NCBI GenBank assembly: GCA_021234155.1
Contig: JAJEKV010000095.1
Span: 3,112,621 to 3,176,620, forward strand
DNA from: Isoetes taiwanensis
Lineage: Eukaryota > Streptophyta > Lycopodiopsida > Isoetales > Isoetaceae
Length of the DNA stretch: 64,000 nucleotides
Reading direction: 5' to 3'
Program-made: the position numbers and the translations under genes
The notes under the pieces: generated by a model
Told to the model about the DNA's origin: nothing
Seen by the model: only the letters and a program-made list of their open reading frames with translations
Database searches by the model: none
In this document: piece after piece, positions 48,926-58,843 of the stretch
Layout of the letters: each line of letters begins with the position of its first letter
Position numbering within the stretch: position 1 is the stretch's first letter

Positions 48926-49965
48926 AAACGGGTGCCTTTTTTGAGAACGATGAAAGGGAGAAAGGGGAAGATGAAAGGGAGGGGAAAAGGGAGAAAAGGA
49001 GGAAGGAAAAGGAAAAACGATAAAAGTGAAGAAAAGGGGAAGGGAAAGAATGAAAGGGAAGGAGAAAGGGGAAAGAAGGAGAAGAGGGGAAGGGGAGAGA
49101 AAAGGGGAAAAAGGAAGGGGAAGGGAAAAGAACGATGGAAGGGGAAAAGGGGAAAAGGAGAAGGGGAAGGGGAGAACAGATGAAGGGGAAAGGTCAAGAC
49201 AAGAGGAAAAAGGAAAGGGGTCAGAAAAGGGAAGATAAAAGGAATAAAGAAGTCGAGGATCGTGAGGGAAAGGAAAGAGAACCGCCATGAGATTAAGTAA
49301 AGTTGAGAGGAAAAGGAGATAAGGGGAAAATAAAGAAAAGGTTACAGGATCCATGGAAATCATGAGGGGACAAAGGGAACAGGAGAAGACGAGGAAAAAA
49401 GAAAAATTAAAAGAAGGGTGAAAGAAAGAGAGAAAAGAATGAAAGAGCCTCAAGGGATAAATAAAGAGGGGAGGAAAAAGGAGTTAAAGTCGAGATAAAG
49501 ACAAAATTAGAGACAAAGGGAATAGGAAGAGGAAGAGGAGAACCGCGAGGAAAAAGGGAAGAGTGGAAAAGTTGAAGTCACGAAGAAAAGGGGAAAAGAA
49601 CATGGAAAAGGGGAAAAACAAAGAAAGGAGAAAGTGGAAATGGGAGAAAAGGGGGAAGAGGATGGGGGAAAGAATAAAAGAATTATAAAGGTTTGAGAAT
49701 GGAAAGAGGCATATAGAAAAGGGAAAGGGAGCGGGGAAAGGGAAAATCAAAAGAAAGAGGGGAAAGAAAGAGGGGAAGGGGAACAGTCACAAAACAAAAG
49801 ATTAGGGGAAAGTATGAAAAGGAATGGAAAGAGTTAAGAGAGGAGAAAGGGGAGCGAAAAAGGAGAACAAAGAGCATATAGGGAGAAAAGGAGAGAAATG
49901 GAAGAGATGGGAGAACAAGTGATCAAAGGAAGAGGGTGGGGAGAAATGGAAAAAAGTCATGTCTT
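48926..49965. repeat. Purine-rich block (A/G on the + strand)
   Basis: Strand bias reverses near 48930 and the next ~1.03 kb is A/G-rich with GGGAAAAGG words. The block dissolves into array sequence from about 49.97 kb. Not coding. Confidence 0.85.
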
Positions 49966-50166
49966 ATGAAAAAGTTCAAGACCAGGTGATTGAGCAAATC
50001 TTGTCGCTTTAAGGCCTTGTGGCATAATCATTTGTTTGGACTTAGAAAAATTCTACACCTTGTTAAAAAAGAACGATATTTTTTCTTGAAAAGGGATTAC
50101 AAAAACATTTAATTGAGTTTAAATAATGAAGAGGGAAATTAAGGGGTAGGATTTGTATTACTTATT

Positions 50167-50210
50167 GCATTGGTGGTCTAGTGGTAGAATGGTACCTCTG
50201 CGATGCAATG
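50167..50210 (+). pseudogene. tRNA-Gly 5' half
   Basis: Acceptor 5' strand and D arm are intact. After GGTACC the sequence departs (TCTGCGATGCAATG) and no T arm follows. Confidence 0.6.
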
Positions 50211-50456
50211 ATAAATTTTAGTTCCAGCACGCACTCTTCTAATTTGTTCTTGGCGCCAAGAGCCAAAAGAAGATTTAATGAATTAAACCATGTTGATAAT
50301 GACATAAGGATAAGCGAACAATCGATTGCACCATAGGGTGAAGAAATGAGATCGAAACTAATCTTGCTCTTCCAACCATCAAACATCGAGGAATGAGAAT
50401 AAATGACTAGCCAAATCTATCCTCTAAATATCTCAATGATCTAATTCCACATCTTT

Positions 50457-50480
50457 GATGGATGTGCGAGTGGTTATTGG
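50457..50480 (+). pseudogene. tRNA-Ser 5' fragment at a deletion junction
   Basis: GATGGATGTGCGAGTGGTTATTGG passes directly into TGCATTAAACCATG, which belongs downstream of the Gly gene. The intervening unit sequence is missing. Confidence 0.65.
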
Positions 50481-50662
50481 TGCATTAAACCATGTTGATA
50501 ATGACATAAGGATAAGCGAGCAATGGAGTGCACCATGGGGTGAGAAATGAATCGAAGCTAAATCTTGCTCTTCCAACCATCAAACATGAGAATGAGAGAG
50601 AATAAATGACTAGCCAAATCCTATCCTCCTAAATATCTCAATGATCTAATTCCACATCTGGC

Positions 50663-50742
50663 GTGGATGTGCCAGAGTGGTTATTGGGCATGTTAGAAAT
50701 CATGTGGGCTTTGCTCGCATGGGTTTGAATCTATCATCCACG
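50663..50742 (+). tRNA. tRNA-Ser (AGA) copy, anticodon stem damaged
   Basis: Acceptor, D arm (GTGCCAGAGTGG) and 3' end intact. The anticodon stem lost two bases (GGCATGTTAGAAATC). T loop TTTGAAT. Confidence 0.6.
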
Positions 50743-51153
50743 TGTAGGAGCTTGTTCATATTATTTTATAGTCCTATAACATCGTCCATTCGATTAATAT
50801 TTAGAGTTTGTCATTGATTCCCTCGCACTCTTCCAGCGGGCAATATTCTAGGGTTTATGCATAGCCCCATTAGTGGCACCAATGCTCGACATTGTTATTC
50901 ACATGTTAATTCTTTCAATTTTTTTATGATATCAAGTTCAAGCATGGAAGAACACTGATTGATTGAGCAAATCTTTATGCGGCTTTATGCCTTGGCAAAA
51001 TCGTTTGTTTGGACTTATTAGAAGAACAACCATTCCACACCTTATTGTCACGACCCGCGATTTTTTTGAGGAAGCTGGATTATGAGATGCATTTATTTAG
51101 TTGGTTGTATGTTGCTTGTTAATTAAGACCAATTATTCATTTATATTACTTGT

Positions 51154-51220
51154 GCATTGGTGGTCTAGTGGTAGAATAGTACCCCAGTCTGGAACCGAGG
51201 GTTGATTCTCGACCAATGCA
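51154..51220 (+). pseudogene. tRNA-Gly copy, anticodon arm deleted
   Basis: 67 nt. GTACCCCAGTCTGGAACCGAGG replaces the anticodon and 5' T stem, keeping the acceptor. Confidence 0.6.
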
Positions 51221-51475
51221 TCTGTCGGTTCAACTCTTCTAATTTTTGTTCTTGGTAAAGGCAAAAAGAAGATTTAATGCATTAAACCATGTTGATAATG
51301 ACATAGGATAAGCGAGCAATGGATTGCCACCATAGGGTGAGAAATGAGATCGAGCTAATCTTGCTCTTCTTCAACCATCAAACATCGGAATGAGAGAATA
51401 AATGACTAGCCAAATCTATCCTCCTAAATATCTCAATGATCTAGAAGTATCGGGAAGTATTCCACATCTTTGGCG

Positions 51476-51552
51476 ATGGATGTGCAGTGGTTATTAGGCA
51501 TGACTGAAATCATGTAAATATTGCTACATATGGGTTGAGATCCTATCATCCG
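51476..51552 (+). pseudogene. tRNA-Ser copy, AGA lost
   Basis: The anticodon loop reads GACTGAAATC, one base short, so AGA is gone. The variable arm is AT-rich and the T arm is broken. Confidence 0.6.
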
Positions 51553-51941
51553 TGTGGAAGCTTGTTCATATTATTTAATTCCCTATCACATCGTCCATTC
51601 GATTTAATATTTAGAGTTTTTTCATTGATTGGCAATATTCTAGAGTTTATGCATGAAAGCCCCATTAGTGGCACACCAATGCTTCGAACATTGTTACTCA
51701 TTCACATGTTAATTCTTTCAATTTTTATGATATCAAGTTCAAGCATGGAAGAACACGATGATTGAGCAAATCTTGTCACTTTATGCCTTGGCATAATCAT
51801 TTGTTTGGACTTATTAGAAGAACAACCATTCACGCACCTTATTATGCGACCACGATATTTTTGAGGCGGATTATGAGATGCATTTAGTTAGGTTGGTTGT
51901 ATGTGCTTGATGAATTAAAGGTATTCATTTATATTACTTGT

Positions 51942-52013
51942 GCATTGGTTGGTCTAGTGGTAAGAATAGTACCCACCCACGGTACGGACCGAGTTAGATT
52001 CTCGGCCAATGCA
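51942..52013 (+). tRNA. tRNA-Gly copy with CCC in the anticodon position
   Basis: Anticodon stem GTACC/GGTAC is perfect. The loop reads CACCCAC, which would give anticodon CCC, also a glycine anticodon, but U33 is lost. The D arm has two extra bases and the T loop is TTAGATT, so function is doubtful. Confidence 0.5.
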
Positions 52014-52155
52014 AAACGTGGTTCAACTCTTCCAATTTTCTTCTTGGCATGAGAGCCAAAGAAGATTTAATGCATTAAACCATGTTGATAATGACATAAG
52101 GATAAGCGAGAGCAATCGATTGCACCATAATTGTGAGAAAATGAGATCGAAGCTC

Positions 52156-52333
52156 TCGGATATTAAGCCCGATATCTTGAATTTTGCTAGCCATGTAGAA
52201 TCTATTTGCTTCTCTTTTTCATTGTTTTCTAATATGGGATGCTTGATGATGTTGCGAACCTACCGTTATCTAATCCTTGTTTTGTTGTTTTAAAAGTTGC
52301 CTAAAATTATAATATGGCATTTTTTTAGTGGTT
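52156..52333. other. ~180-bp foreign insert in a Gly-Ser spacer
   Basis: Between GAGATCGAAGCT and GCTAGCCAAATCC of the unit lies sequence found nowhere else in the array. It includes GATATTAAGCCCGATATC and a T-rich middle. No terminal repeats are obvious. Confidence 0.6.
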
Positions 52334-52400
52334 GCTAGCCAAATCCTATCCTCTAAATATTTCAATGATCTAAGAAGAAGCGAGTATTCCACATCTTTTC

Positions 52401-52487
52401 GTGGATGTGCGAGGAGGAAGTGTTTATTGGGCATGACTAGAAATCATGGGGGGCTTTGCTTTCGCATAGGTTGAATCCTATCATCCG
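52401..52487 (+). pseudogene. tRNA-Ser copy, AGA kept, D and variable arms altered
   Basis: D arm expanded (GCGAGGAGGAAGTG). AGA arm kept, with ATCATGGGGGGC after it. T loop one base short. Confidence 0.5.
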
Positions 52488-52898
52488 ATGTAGGACTTTT
52501 TTAGTACTATTTTATAGTCCCTATCACATCGTCAATTCGATTAATACTTAGAGTTTGTCATTGATTCCCTCGCACTCTTCCAGCGGCGCTTAATATTCTA
52601 GGGTTTATGCATAGCCCCCTTAGTGGCACCACGAATGCTCAACATTGTTACTCATTCACATGTTAGTTCTTTCAATTTTTTATGATATCAAGTTCAAGCA
52701 TGGAAAAACCACGGTGATTAGCAAATCTTGTCGCTTTATGCCTTGGCAAAATCATTTGTTTGGACTTATTAGAAGAAACAACCATTCTGCACCTTATCGT
52801 GCGACCACGATATTTTTGAAGCTGGATTATGAGATGCATTTGATTGAGTTGGTTGTATGTGCTTGTTAATTAAGAAGGTGTTATTCATTTGTATTTGT

Positions 52899-52976
52899 GC
52901 ATTGGTGGTCTAGTGGTAGAATAGTACCCTTACCCGCGATCTGATGCGGACTTGAGTTCGATTCTCGGCCAATGCA
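52899..52976 (+). pseudogene. tRNA-Gly copy, anticodon arm expanded
   Basis: 78 nt. CCTTACCCGCGATCTGATGCGG replaces the GCC arm with an insertion. Acceptor intact and T loop intact, T stem mismatched. Confidence 0.6.
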
Positions 52977-53299
52977 TCTGTGGTTCAACTCTTCTAATTT
53001 TTGTTCTTGGTTAAAGGCCAAAAGAAGATTTAATCTTGATAATGACATATAGGATAAGCGAGCAATGATCTCCTCTTTAATTTTGTTCTTTAAACCAAGA
53101 GCCAAAAGAAGATTTAATGATAATGACATAAGGATAAGCGAGGCAATCGAGTTACACCATGGTGAGAAATGAGATCGAAGCTAATCTTGCTCTTCCAACC
53201 ATCAAACATCGAATGAGAGAGAATAAATGACTAGCCAAATCCTATCCTCCTAAATATCTCAATGATCTAAGAAGCCCGGAAGTATTCCATATCTTTGGT

Positions 53300-53377
53300 G
53301 TGGATGTGCGAGTGGTTATTTGGGCATGATTAGAAATCATGGGATTTGCTCGCATAGGTTGAATCCTATCATCCGCG
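53300..53377 (+). tRNA. tRNA-Ser (AGA) copy, partly damaged
   Basis: AGA kept (GATTAGAAATCAT). Bases are missing between anticodon and variable arm (CATGGGATTTGC), and the T loop is one base short. Confidence 0.5.
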
Positions 53378-53794
53378 TGTAGGAGCTTGTTCATATTATT
53401 TTATAGTCCCTATCACATCGATCCATTCGATTAATATTTAGAGTTTGTCATTCCAGTTCCCTCGCACTCTTCCACTTTGGCGCCAATATTCTAGAGTTTA
53501 TGCATAGCCCCCATTAGTAGCACACCAATAACCGACATTTGTTACTCATTCACATTTTAATTCTTTCAATTTTTATGATATCAAGTTCAAGCATGGAAAA
53601 ACGGTGATTGAGCAAAATCTTGTCCATTTGTATGCCTTGGCATGTCGTTTGTTTGGACTTATTAGAAGAACAACCATTTCACGCACCTTGTTATGCGACC
53701 ACGATATTTTTTTTGGTGGATTATGAGATGCATTTTATTGAGTTGGTTGTATGTGCTTGTTTAATTAAGAAGGTATTCATTTTGTATTACTTGT

Positions 53795-53869
53795 GCATTG
53801 GTGGTCTAGTGGTAGAATAATAGTGCCTGCCCTGCCAGTCTGGACCGAGGAGTTCGATTCTCGGCCAGT
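53795..53869 (+). pseudogene. tRNA-Gly copy, several arms altered
   Basis: D arm has AATAATAGT, the anticodon region CCTGCCCTGCCAGTCTGG repeats part of itself, and the acceptor 3' strand is lost (GGCCAGTAAAT). Confidence 0.6.
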
Positions 53870-54102
53870 AAATCCTTTTGTGGTTCTTAGGCGCCAAAGA
53901 GCAAAAGAAGATTTAATGTATTAAACCATGTTGATAATGACATAAGGATGGCTGACAATCGGTGCACCATAGTGTGAAATGGGATCGAAGCTAATCTTAG
54001 TTTGCTCTTCCAACCATCAAACATCACAATGAGAGAGAACAAATCCTATCCCCTAAATATTTCAATGATCTAAGAAGAAGCGGAGTATTCCACATCTTTG
54101 TC

Positions 54103-54181
54103 TTGGATGTGCAGTGTTTATTGGGCATGACTAGAAATCATGTGGGCTTTCCCCTTATGGGGTTCAATCCTATCATCCGCG
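54103..54181 (+). tRNA. tRNA-Ser (AGA) copy, variable arm altered
   Basis: AGA arm intact. The variable arm reads GGGCTTTCCCCTTATGG and the T loop TTCAATC. Acceptor starts TTGGATG. Confidence 0.5.
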
Positions 54182-54739
54182 TGTAGGAGTTTTTTTTTTT
54201 TTCATATTATTTTATAGTCCTATCACATCGTCAATTCGGATTAATACTTAGGTTTGCCATTCAGATTCCCTCACGCACTCTTCCATTGGCCTTAATATTC
54301 TAGGGTTTATGCATAGCCCCCTTAATTGGCTGCAGATGCTCAACATTGTTACTCATTCACATGTTAATTCTTTCAATTTTTTTTTTTTTTTTTTTTGAAG
54401 GCAAGATATTTAAATTTTATTAATAAATAACTAGTAATGGTGCCCAGCGTTGCTGGGCAATTGTTTGAAACGTGTAAGGTTGTTTATAGTGACGCTCACT
54501 TCAGAACATGCTTCACATTTGCTTTCAATTGTGTGGTAGCTCTCCCTTTTAATGCATGAGCAAGAGCTTAAAGCTAGAGTTGTTTTTTCCCTTTGTGGTG
54601 TTGAACATATAAACACTCACTGGCATGTATAGCTATACAACCCAAAAAGACTAAATTAAGTCAAAAAAATTGAAAATCCAAACCTAAAATGGCCAATGCA
54701 AAATCACATCAATGCTAAGGAAAACGGTGCGGGTTTTCT

Positions 54740-54955
54740 AATGGTAAATTAGAACTATTGGTATGGTAGAATTAAAAGCAAATGGTAAGGCAGAACTATA
54801 TTGGTATGGTAGAATTAGAAGCAATGCAATGTCCGTGAAGAGCAATTTGTGTGATTGTTAAGTTGTTTACAATGTAATGCTTTAGCCAGGCTTGCTCAAT
54901 TCGTATTGTTTATAATGTAATGCTTTAGCCAGCCATTATTTTAGCCACTCAACTA
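54740..54955. repeat. Two short duplications inside the Helitron
   Basis: GGTATGGTAGAATTA-AAGCAA occurs at about 54759 and 54805. AATGTAATGCTTTAGCCAG occurs near 54869 and 54915. Confidence 0.75.
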
Positions 54956-55084
54956 TAAATATTTTTTTGCTTTATAGCACATATTGTCCAATTTTTTTGA
55001 AATTGCATCAGTTTGTAGCTCCATTTCTAGGGCATTAAGCAAGGGCATGTACTAATCGAGCATATAAAGGCAACAGACGTTCGG

Positions 55085-55256
55085 TATCAAGCTAGTTCTT
55101 TTACCACATTGAAGTTTATGTGCAACCAACTAAAAACATTTGACCGATGTGCATGCCCTATAAAGCATGTACAGCACATGTTCATGTTCGATTTCAAGGC
55201 TAGTCCTTTTACTACTTTGAAATTTAGGTACATCCAACTAAAAACATTCTGTGACA
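55085..55256. repeat. Diverged ~105-bp tandem duplication inside the Helitron
   Basis: Two copies share CTAGT-CTTTTAC, TTGAA-TTTA and CAACTAAAAACATT. In the - strand frame at 55087-55311 they encode the repeated phrases NVFSWMYLNFKVVKGLA and NVFSWLHINFNVVKELA. The frame itself (74 codons) has no known family. Confidence 0.6.
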
Positions 55257-56678
55257 GTCCGTATGAGTCTGCACATATATGAGCATCATAAGAATGAAAT
55301 AGTGCAATCACAAATTTGGTTTATGAATGGTCAATTTATTGAATTGTGCCAGATTTTCTCCATGGTGTCACCTGCCATGGCACTCAAGATGATCAAAGTT
55401 GGACTCTTTGGGTTAATATGAGGATATGAGTCGGTGAAGAACTAAACATCATAACTAAATGTTAAGAGTATGTAGCAGTATTAGAGTTGCCACAGATCAT
55501 ACTATGCCTAGTAGTCTGTACTTCCTTACTCATCAAGAACGTTTTAAAGAGAAATACATGAATGGAGTCATGGGATCACTTTCAATTCATAGTAGCCTAG
55601 GAGATCCCTGACTCCCAACGTCACAAACTTGGAGCCTTGGTTTTCAAAGTTAAACACCTGCGGTATAATGCAAACGCAAGCTCGATACTTCACATAAACA
55701 TCATGTGCAGCCTGTAGTAAACATAGCCTAAGAGAGAAACCATACAGAATGGAGCTGGAGCAGACCTGTACTTCCTTCTATTAAATCAGTCATACATTAT
55801 GGATAGGGAGCAAGGCCAAAGGATCAGAGACATATATCAACGCTGTGGCATAGAATTAAACACGACCAGATCCAGCATGTTTTGGCGGTTTTGTAAACCC
55901 CAAGACCAAATGCCAGTAATTTTTCCAAATGTTGAAGCCCATCCAGCAGCTCCCTAGAAGATAAGCCATGCATCTGCAGATTTGGGTTAAATTCTGGACA
56001 AAAGCGTAGAACAAAGAACCAAGAAATTTACCCTGCAGAAGATGCTCCAGAACCCATCAAAATTGGCGTAAGATTAAACCCACCAAGCTGAGGTATGTGT
56101 TTTGCTTTTGATTACATCAATCTTCTGTGAGTTGCTGGTTCTGTACGTCTACTTGGTAAACTATGCAGGGAGCAGCTACCAAGCTCCTATCATGAAACTC
56201 AAAAATAAATCTTGAACTATGGATATTTCCAGGCCCATCTAGAAGCAACAATCTTGTTCCTGCTAAAGGCTAATTAGCCCACGTAGCTACTTCCATGACT
56301 TGCATCTCACCTTCTAAACTAAAAGGTATAACCATGTTGGCATCATAACAATTTTCCTTTGACATTAATTAAGACTTGCCAAACATGGGACTACTCATAT
56401 AAGAATTTGCACAAAAAACTGTTCTCAAAATTTGCAAATCTGCTTATTCAGGATTATAAGGAGAGCTTTGTCTAATAACAGCTTTGCTCCCATAACAGGA
56501 CAATGGAAATAATCCAATACACTCACCAGGAGTAGGAAGATTGTTGGAATGAGACCTGCATATGTTGTTTAAGCCACCAATTGATCGTCTAAACAGCTCC
56601 ATCCTCTGTTTACCTTAGGGCAGTTCTTCCCCTTATGCTCAAAATTTCCAAATCCAGAAGCTGCTCACAGACCGTATC

Positions 56679-56756
56679 AAAGGCAAGAGGCGGCAAAAAG
56701 ACCTGCTACATGAAGCAAGTCATATGTTCTCGGATATGTGGAAAAGGCCTCGCACC
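56679..56756 (-). pseudogene. Captured methyltransferase exon (third visible)
   Basis: The - strand reads CEAFSTYPRTYDLLH followed by VAGLF. This is a hallmark of plant Methyltransf_29 (DUF248) putative SAM-dependent methyltransferases, whose usual text is WCEAFSTYPRTYDLLHA-GLF. An AG acceptor precedes it. The frame then reaches a stop (AASCL*), so the exon no longer continues into the rest of the domain. Confidence 0.85.
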
Positions 56757-56835
56757 TGCACATCATCACATCTTGTCTTGTTAATAAATTGTAGTGACTA
56801 TATCATGCACATATGAATAAGATTTTATTTCTTCT

Positions 56836-56930
56836 CACCAGTCATAAGATCATCTATGAGTGCTGCGGCAAAGCTTCCATACTTGGTATTCATGTCCATC
56901 ACATTTCGTATCGGTTCTCTGGGACAAAGT
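56836..56930 (-). pseudogene. Captured methyltransferase exon (second visible)
   Basis: The - strand reads RNVMDMNTKYGSFAAALIDD then LMTG. It matches the SAM-binding motif RNVMDMNA-YGGFAAAL of the Methyltransf_29 family, the glycine-rich loop of this fold. A GTGAG donor-like site follows directly. The intervening family segment (usually WVMNVVP onward) is absent between this and the next exon. Confidence 0.88.
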
Positions 56931-57589
56931 TCTAAGAAACCATAAAAAAATGCTACGATTATGTTTGACGCTCAGTAACATACTATGTGCGTGCGTATTT
57001 CAATGTCAATCCAACATTCAGAAAACATAGCTGCTAGTGTATATGGCAGATCGACTGAGAAAGATCTTTTTTGTTCTACATTTACTAATGATTTGTTAAG
57101 TTCCATATTTGCATCACAATAGAGATAAGGCTATCATTTTGGGTCTCTCTAAACTCAGAGACAAACAACTCCAGCAGTAAAAGCGCATGCAGTTAAAATC
57201 TAGACTTTGCAAGCCATGAGAAAAATGCATGCCAAGAACAAAGTTGACACGTGATGTCTCAGATTCCAAAACCACACAGCACTAAAGTTCAAAATTTCAG
57301 TACTGCGACAGGCCGGAATATAACGAAAAACTATTCAAGATCATAAAGCGAAGAGGGAATATATCAAGAGATTTCATGAAGCATGCATATACACATAAGC
57401 CTAAAACTATTCATCTGCATCTAAATCCTAGAAAAATCATCAGGCTAGAAGCATCAGATCACCTTTTTGCTACAGGTAGCAGATTATGCCGTCCAAGCCA
57501 TCGCCTTCACCGGAGCTGCAGATCGAGACTATTTCAACGTGTCGGAACGAAAAACGTTTACCCTAGAACATATACATTACTAACCTCCT

Positions 57590-57799
57590 TCAGTACCAAG
57601 CTCCTTTTGTCTTTTCAGTACCAAGCTGTGGGAGGACCTTCTTGTATTGTTGAACTCGTTTCTTCCACATCCTAGTATCTGCTTTAAAACCACCACTGCT
57701 TCCACCTGAGAAAAACCGAACCCAATCGGATGGAGTAACCAAGCGTTCTGGCCATGGAAGGACGGCAACAGAACCAGCAGATAACCCTAAAACATCCAA
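57590..57799 (-). pseudogene. Captured methyltransferase exon (first visible)
   Basis: A 69-codon - strand frame near the Helitron 5' end contains LPWPERL and, further on, FKADTRMWKKRVQQYKKVL. These match the WPERL and D--W--RV--YK segments that precede the SAM-binding motif in the same family. The three exons lie in family order on the same strand. The upstream Met is probably accidental. Transcription as part of a chimeric RNA is possible but unsupported. Confidence 0.85.
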
Positions 57800-58449
57800 A
57801 TCGAGCGAGAAGAAAAAATCAGGGGCTATCTAGACCGTTTATCTCGTAGATCAAATCTGGGCCGTCCGATTTAGGGCTGGGTCCAACACTTACACTATAA
57901 CATTATAATATAAGATGGTATACAACCTTATTTATAAGCCTCCCATAGGCCAGATAGGAAATATTTGCATTTTTCAAATCAAACAACTATGACAACTTTG
58001 AGTAGACAAAAGAGAGGATTAGTACTCCGTTTGAATTCCCGCTCAACCTCTTCCCTCCCAAAGCCTAGTATTAGGGGGCTCCTACCTCGTTCCTGTGTGT
58101 AGTACTGAAGATAACCGCCTCGCTCGTCCCGCTCTAGGAAGTACTATAGGAGCATGGCTTCTTACTTTCCTGCCTCCCTTCGCGTCCATCACAATGTTGC
58201 ATAGCCATTTGTTGCATAGTCAATTTTTTATGATATCAAGTTCAAGCATAGAAAAACACGGTGATTGAGCAAATCTTGTCGCTTTATGCCTTGGCATAAT
58301 CATTTGTTTGGACTTATTAGAAGAACAACCATTCCTACACCTTATTGTACGACCACGATATTTTTTTGCGAACTGGATTATGAGATGCATTTAATTGAGT
58401 TTGTTGTATGTGCTTGTTAATTAAGAAGGTATTCATTTGTATTACTTGT

Positions 58450-58520
58450 GCATTGGTGGTCTAGTGGTAGAATAGTACCCTGCCACGGTACAGACCCGAG
58501 TTCGATTCTCGGCCAATGCA
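58450..58520 (+). tRNA. tRNA-Gly(GCC): tRNA-Gly (GCC), intact
   Basis: Same 71-nt sequence as 41291-41361, all arms paired and GCC in register. It lies about 230 bp after the LINE/Helitron insertion. TTTT follows at 58543-58546. Confidence 0.95.
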
Positions 58521-58542
58521 TCCTGTGGTTCAATTCTTCTAA

Positions 58543-58546
58543 TTTT
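58543..58546 (+). terminator. Likely pol III terminator of tRNA-Gly
   Basis: TTTT 22 nt after the gene end, the same arrangement as at 41384 and 42185. Confidence 0.5.
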
Positions 58547-58761
58547 GTTTTTGGCGCAAGAGCCAAAAAGAAGATTTAATGCATTAAACCATGTTGATAA
58601 TGACATAAGGATAACTGAGCAATCGATTGCACCATAGGGTGAGAAATGAGATCGAAGCTAATCTTGCTCTCCAACCATCAAACATCAGAATGATAGAGAA
58701 TAAATGACTAGCCAAATCCTATCCTCCTAAATATCTCAATGATCTAATTCCACATGCTGGC

Positions 58762-58843
58762 GTGGATGTGCCAGAGTGGTTATTGGGCATGACTAGAAAT
58801 CATGTGGGCTTTGCTCGCATAGGTTTGAATCCTATCATCCACG
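58762..58843 (+). tRNA. tRNA-Ser(AGA): tRNA-Ser (AGA), 82 nt, intact apart from the T loop
   Basis: Acceptor GTGGATG/CATCCAC, D arm GTGCCAGAGTGG, AGA arm and variable arm are all intact. The T loop is TTTGAAT instead of TTCGAAT, which weakens the B-box consensus. Confidence 0.85.

Larger units (their letters stand above)
45845..49965 (+). mobile_element. Composite Helitron insertion (5' end certain, right end not)
   Basis: Starts TCTTATATTATAATGTTATTGG directly after an A, inside the LINE's duplicated TCAATTT target. This fits Helitron insertion at A^T, and the start matches the 5' terminus of the complete Helitron at 57915 (- strand). The array resumes near 49968 at the expected next word (TTATGA...AAGTTCAAG), so everything between is inserted DNA. 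Inside are a 44-bp duplication, unrecognised frames at 46.4-47.2 kb, a nested - strand Helitron end at 47364, and the pyrimidine/purine block. No Rep or helicase domain seen. The 3' end could not be identified. Confidence 0.55.
54431..57915 (-). mobile_element. Non-autonomous Helitron carrying methyltransferase exons
   Basis: A 3,485-bp element inserted at A^T. The empty site is preserved at 45536/45537 in the other LINE copy. On the - strand it begins TCTTATATTATAATG and ends with a hairpin (GCCCAGC-aac-GCTGGGC), then ACCATTACTAG, followed by T. These are canonical Helitron features: 5' TC, subterminal hairpin, 3' CTAG and no target duplication. No Rep/helicase was found. Its 5' third carries exons of a Methyltransf_29 gene in sense orientation. 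The rest (54.5-56.6 kb) is largely unrecognised with short internal duplications. Confidence 0.93.
54377..58223 (-). mobile_element. LINE 3' fragment, copy 2, interrupted by a Helitron
   Basis: Starts with a 20-T run (54377-54396) and GAAGGCAAGATATTTAAATT, is interrupted at 54431-57915, and ends at TCAA 58220-58223, the second copy of the target TCAATTTTTT (first copy from 54373). It occupies exactly the same unit position as copy 1, so the two are best explained by duplication of a unit already carrying the LINE. Removing everything returns the unit to about 808 bp. Confidence 0.85.

Noticed and set aside
57376-57675. 99-codon + strand frame
   Set aside because: Antisense to the captured methyltransferase exon and no family resemblance.
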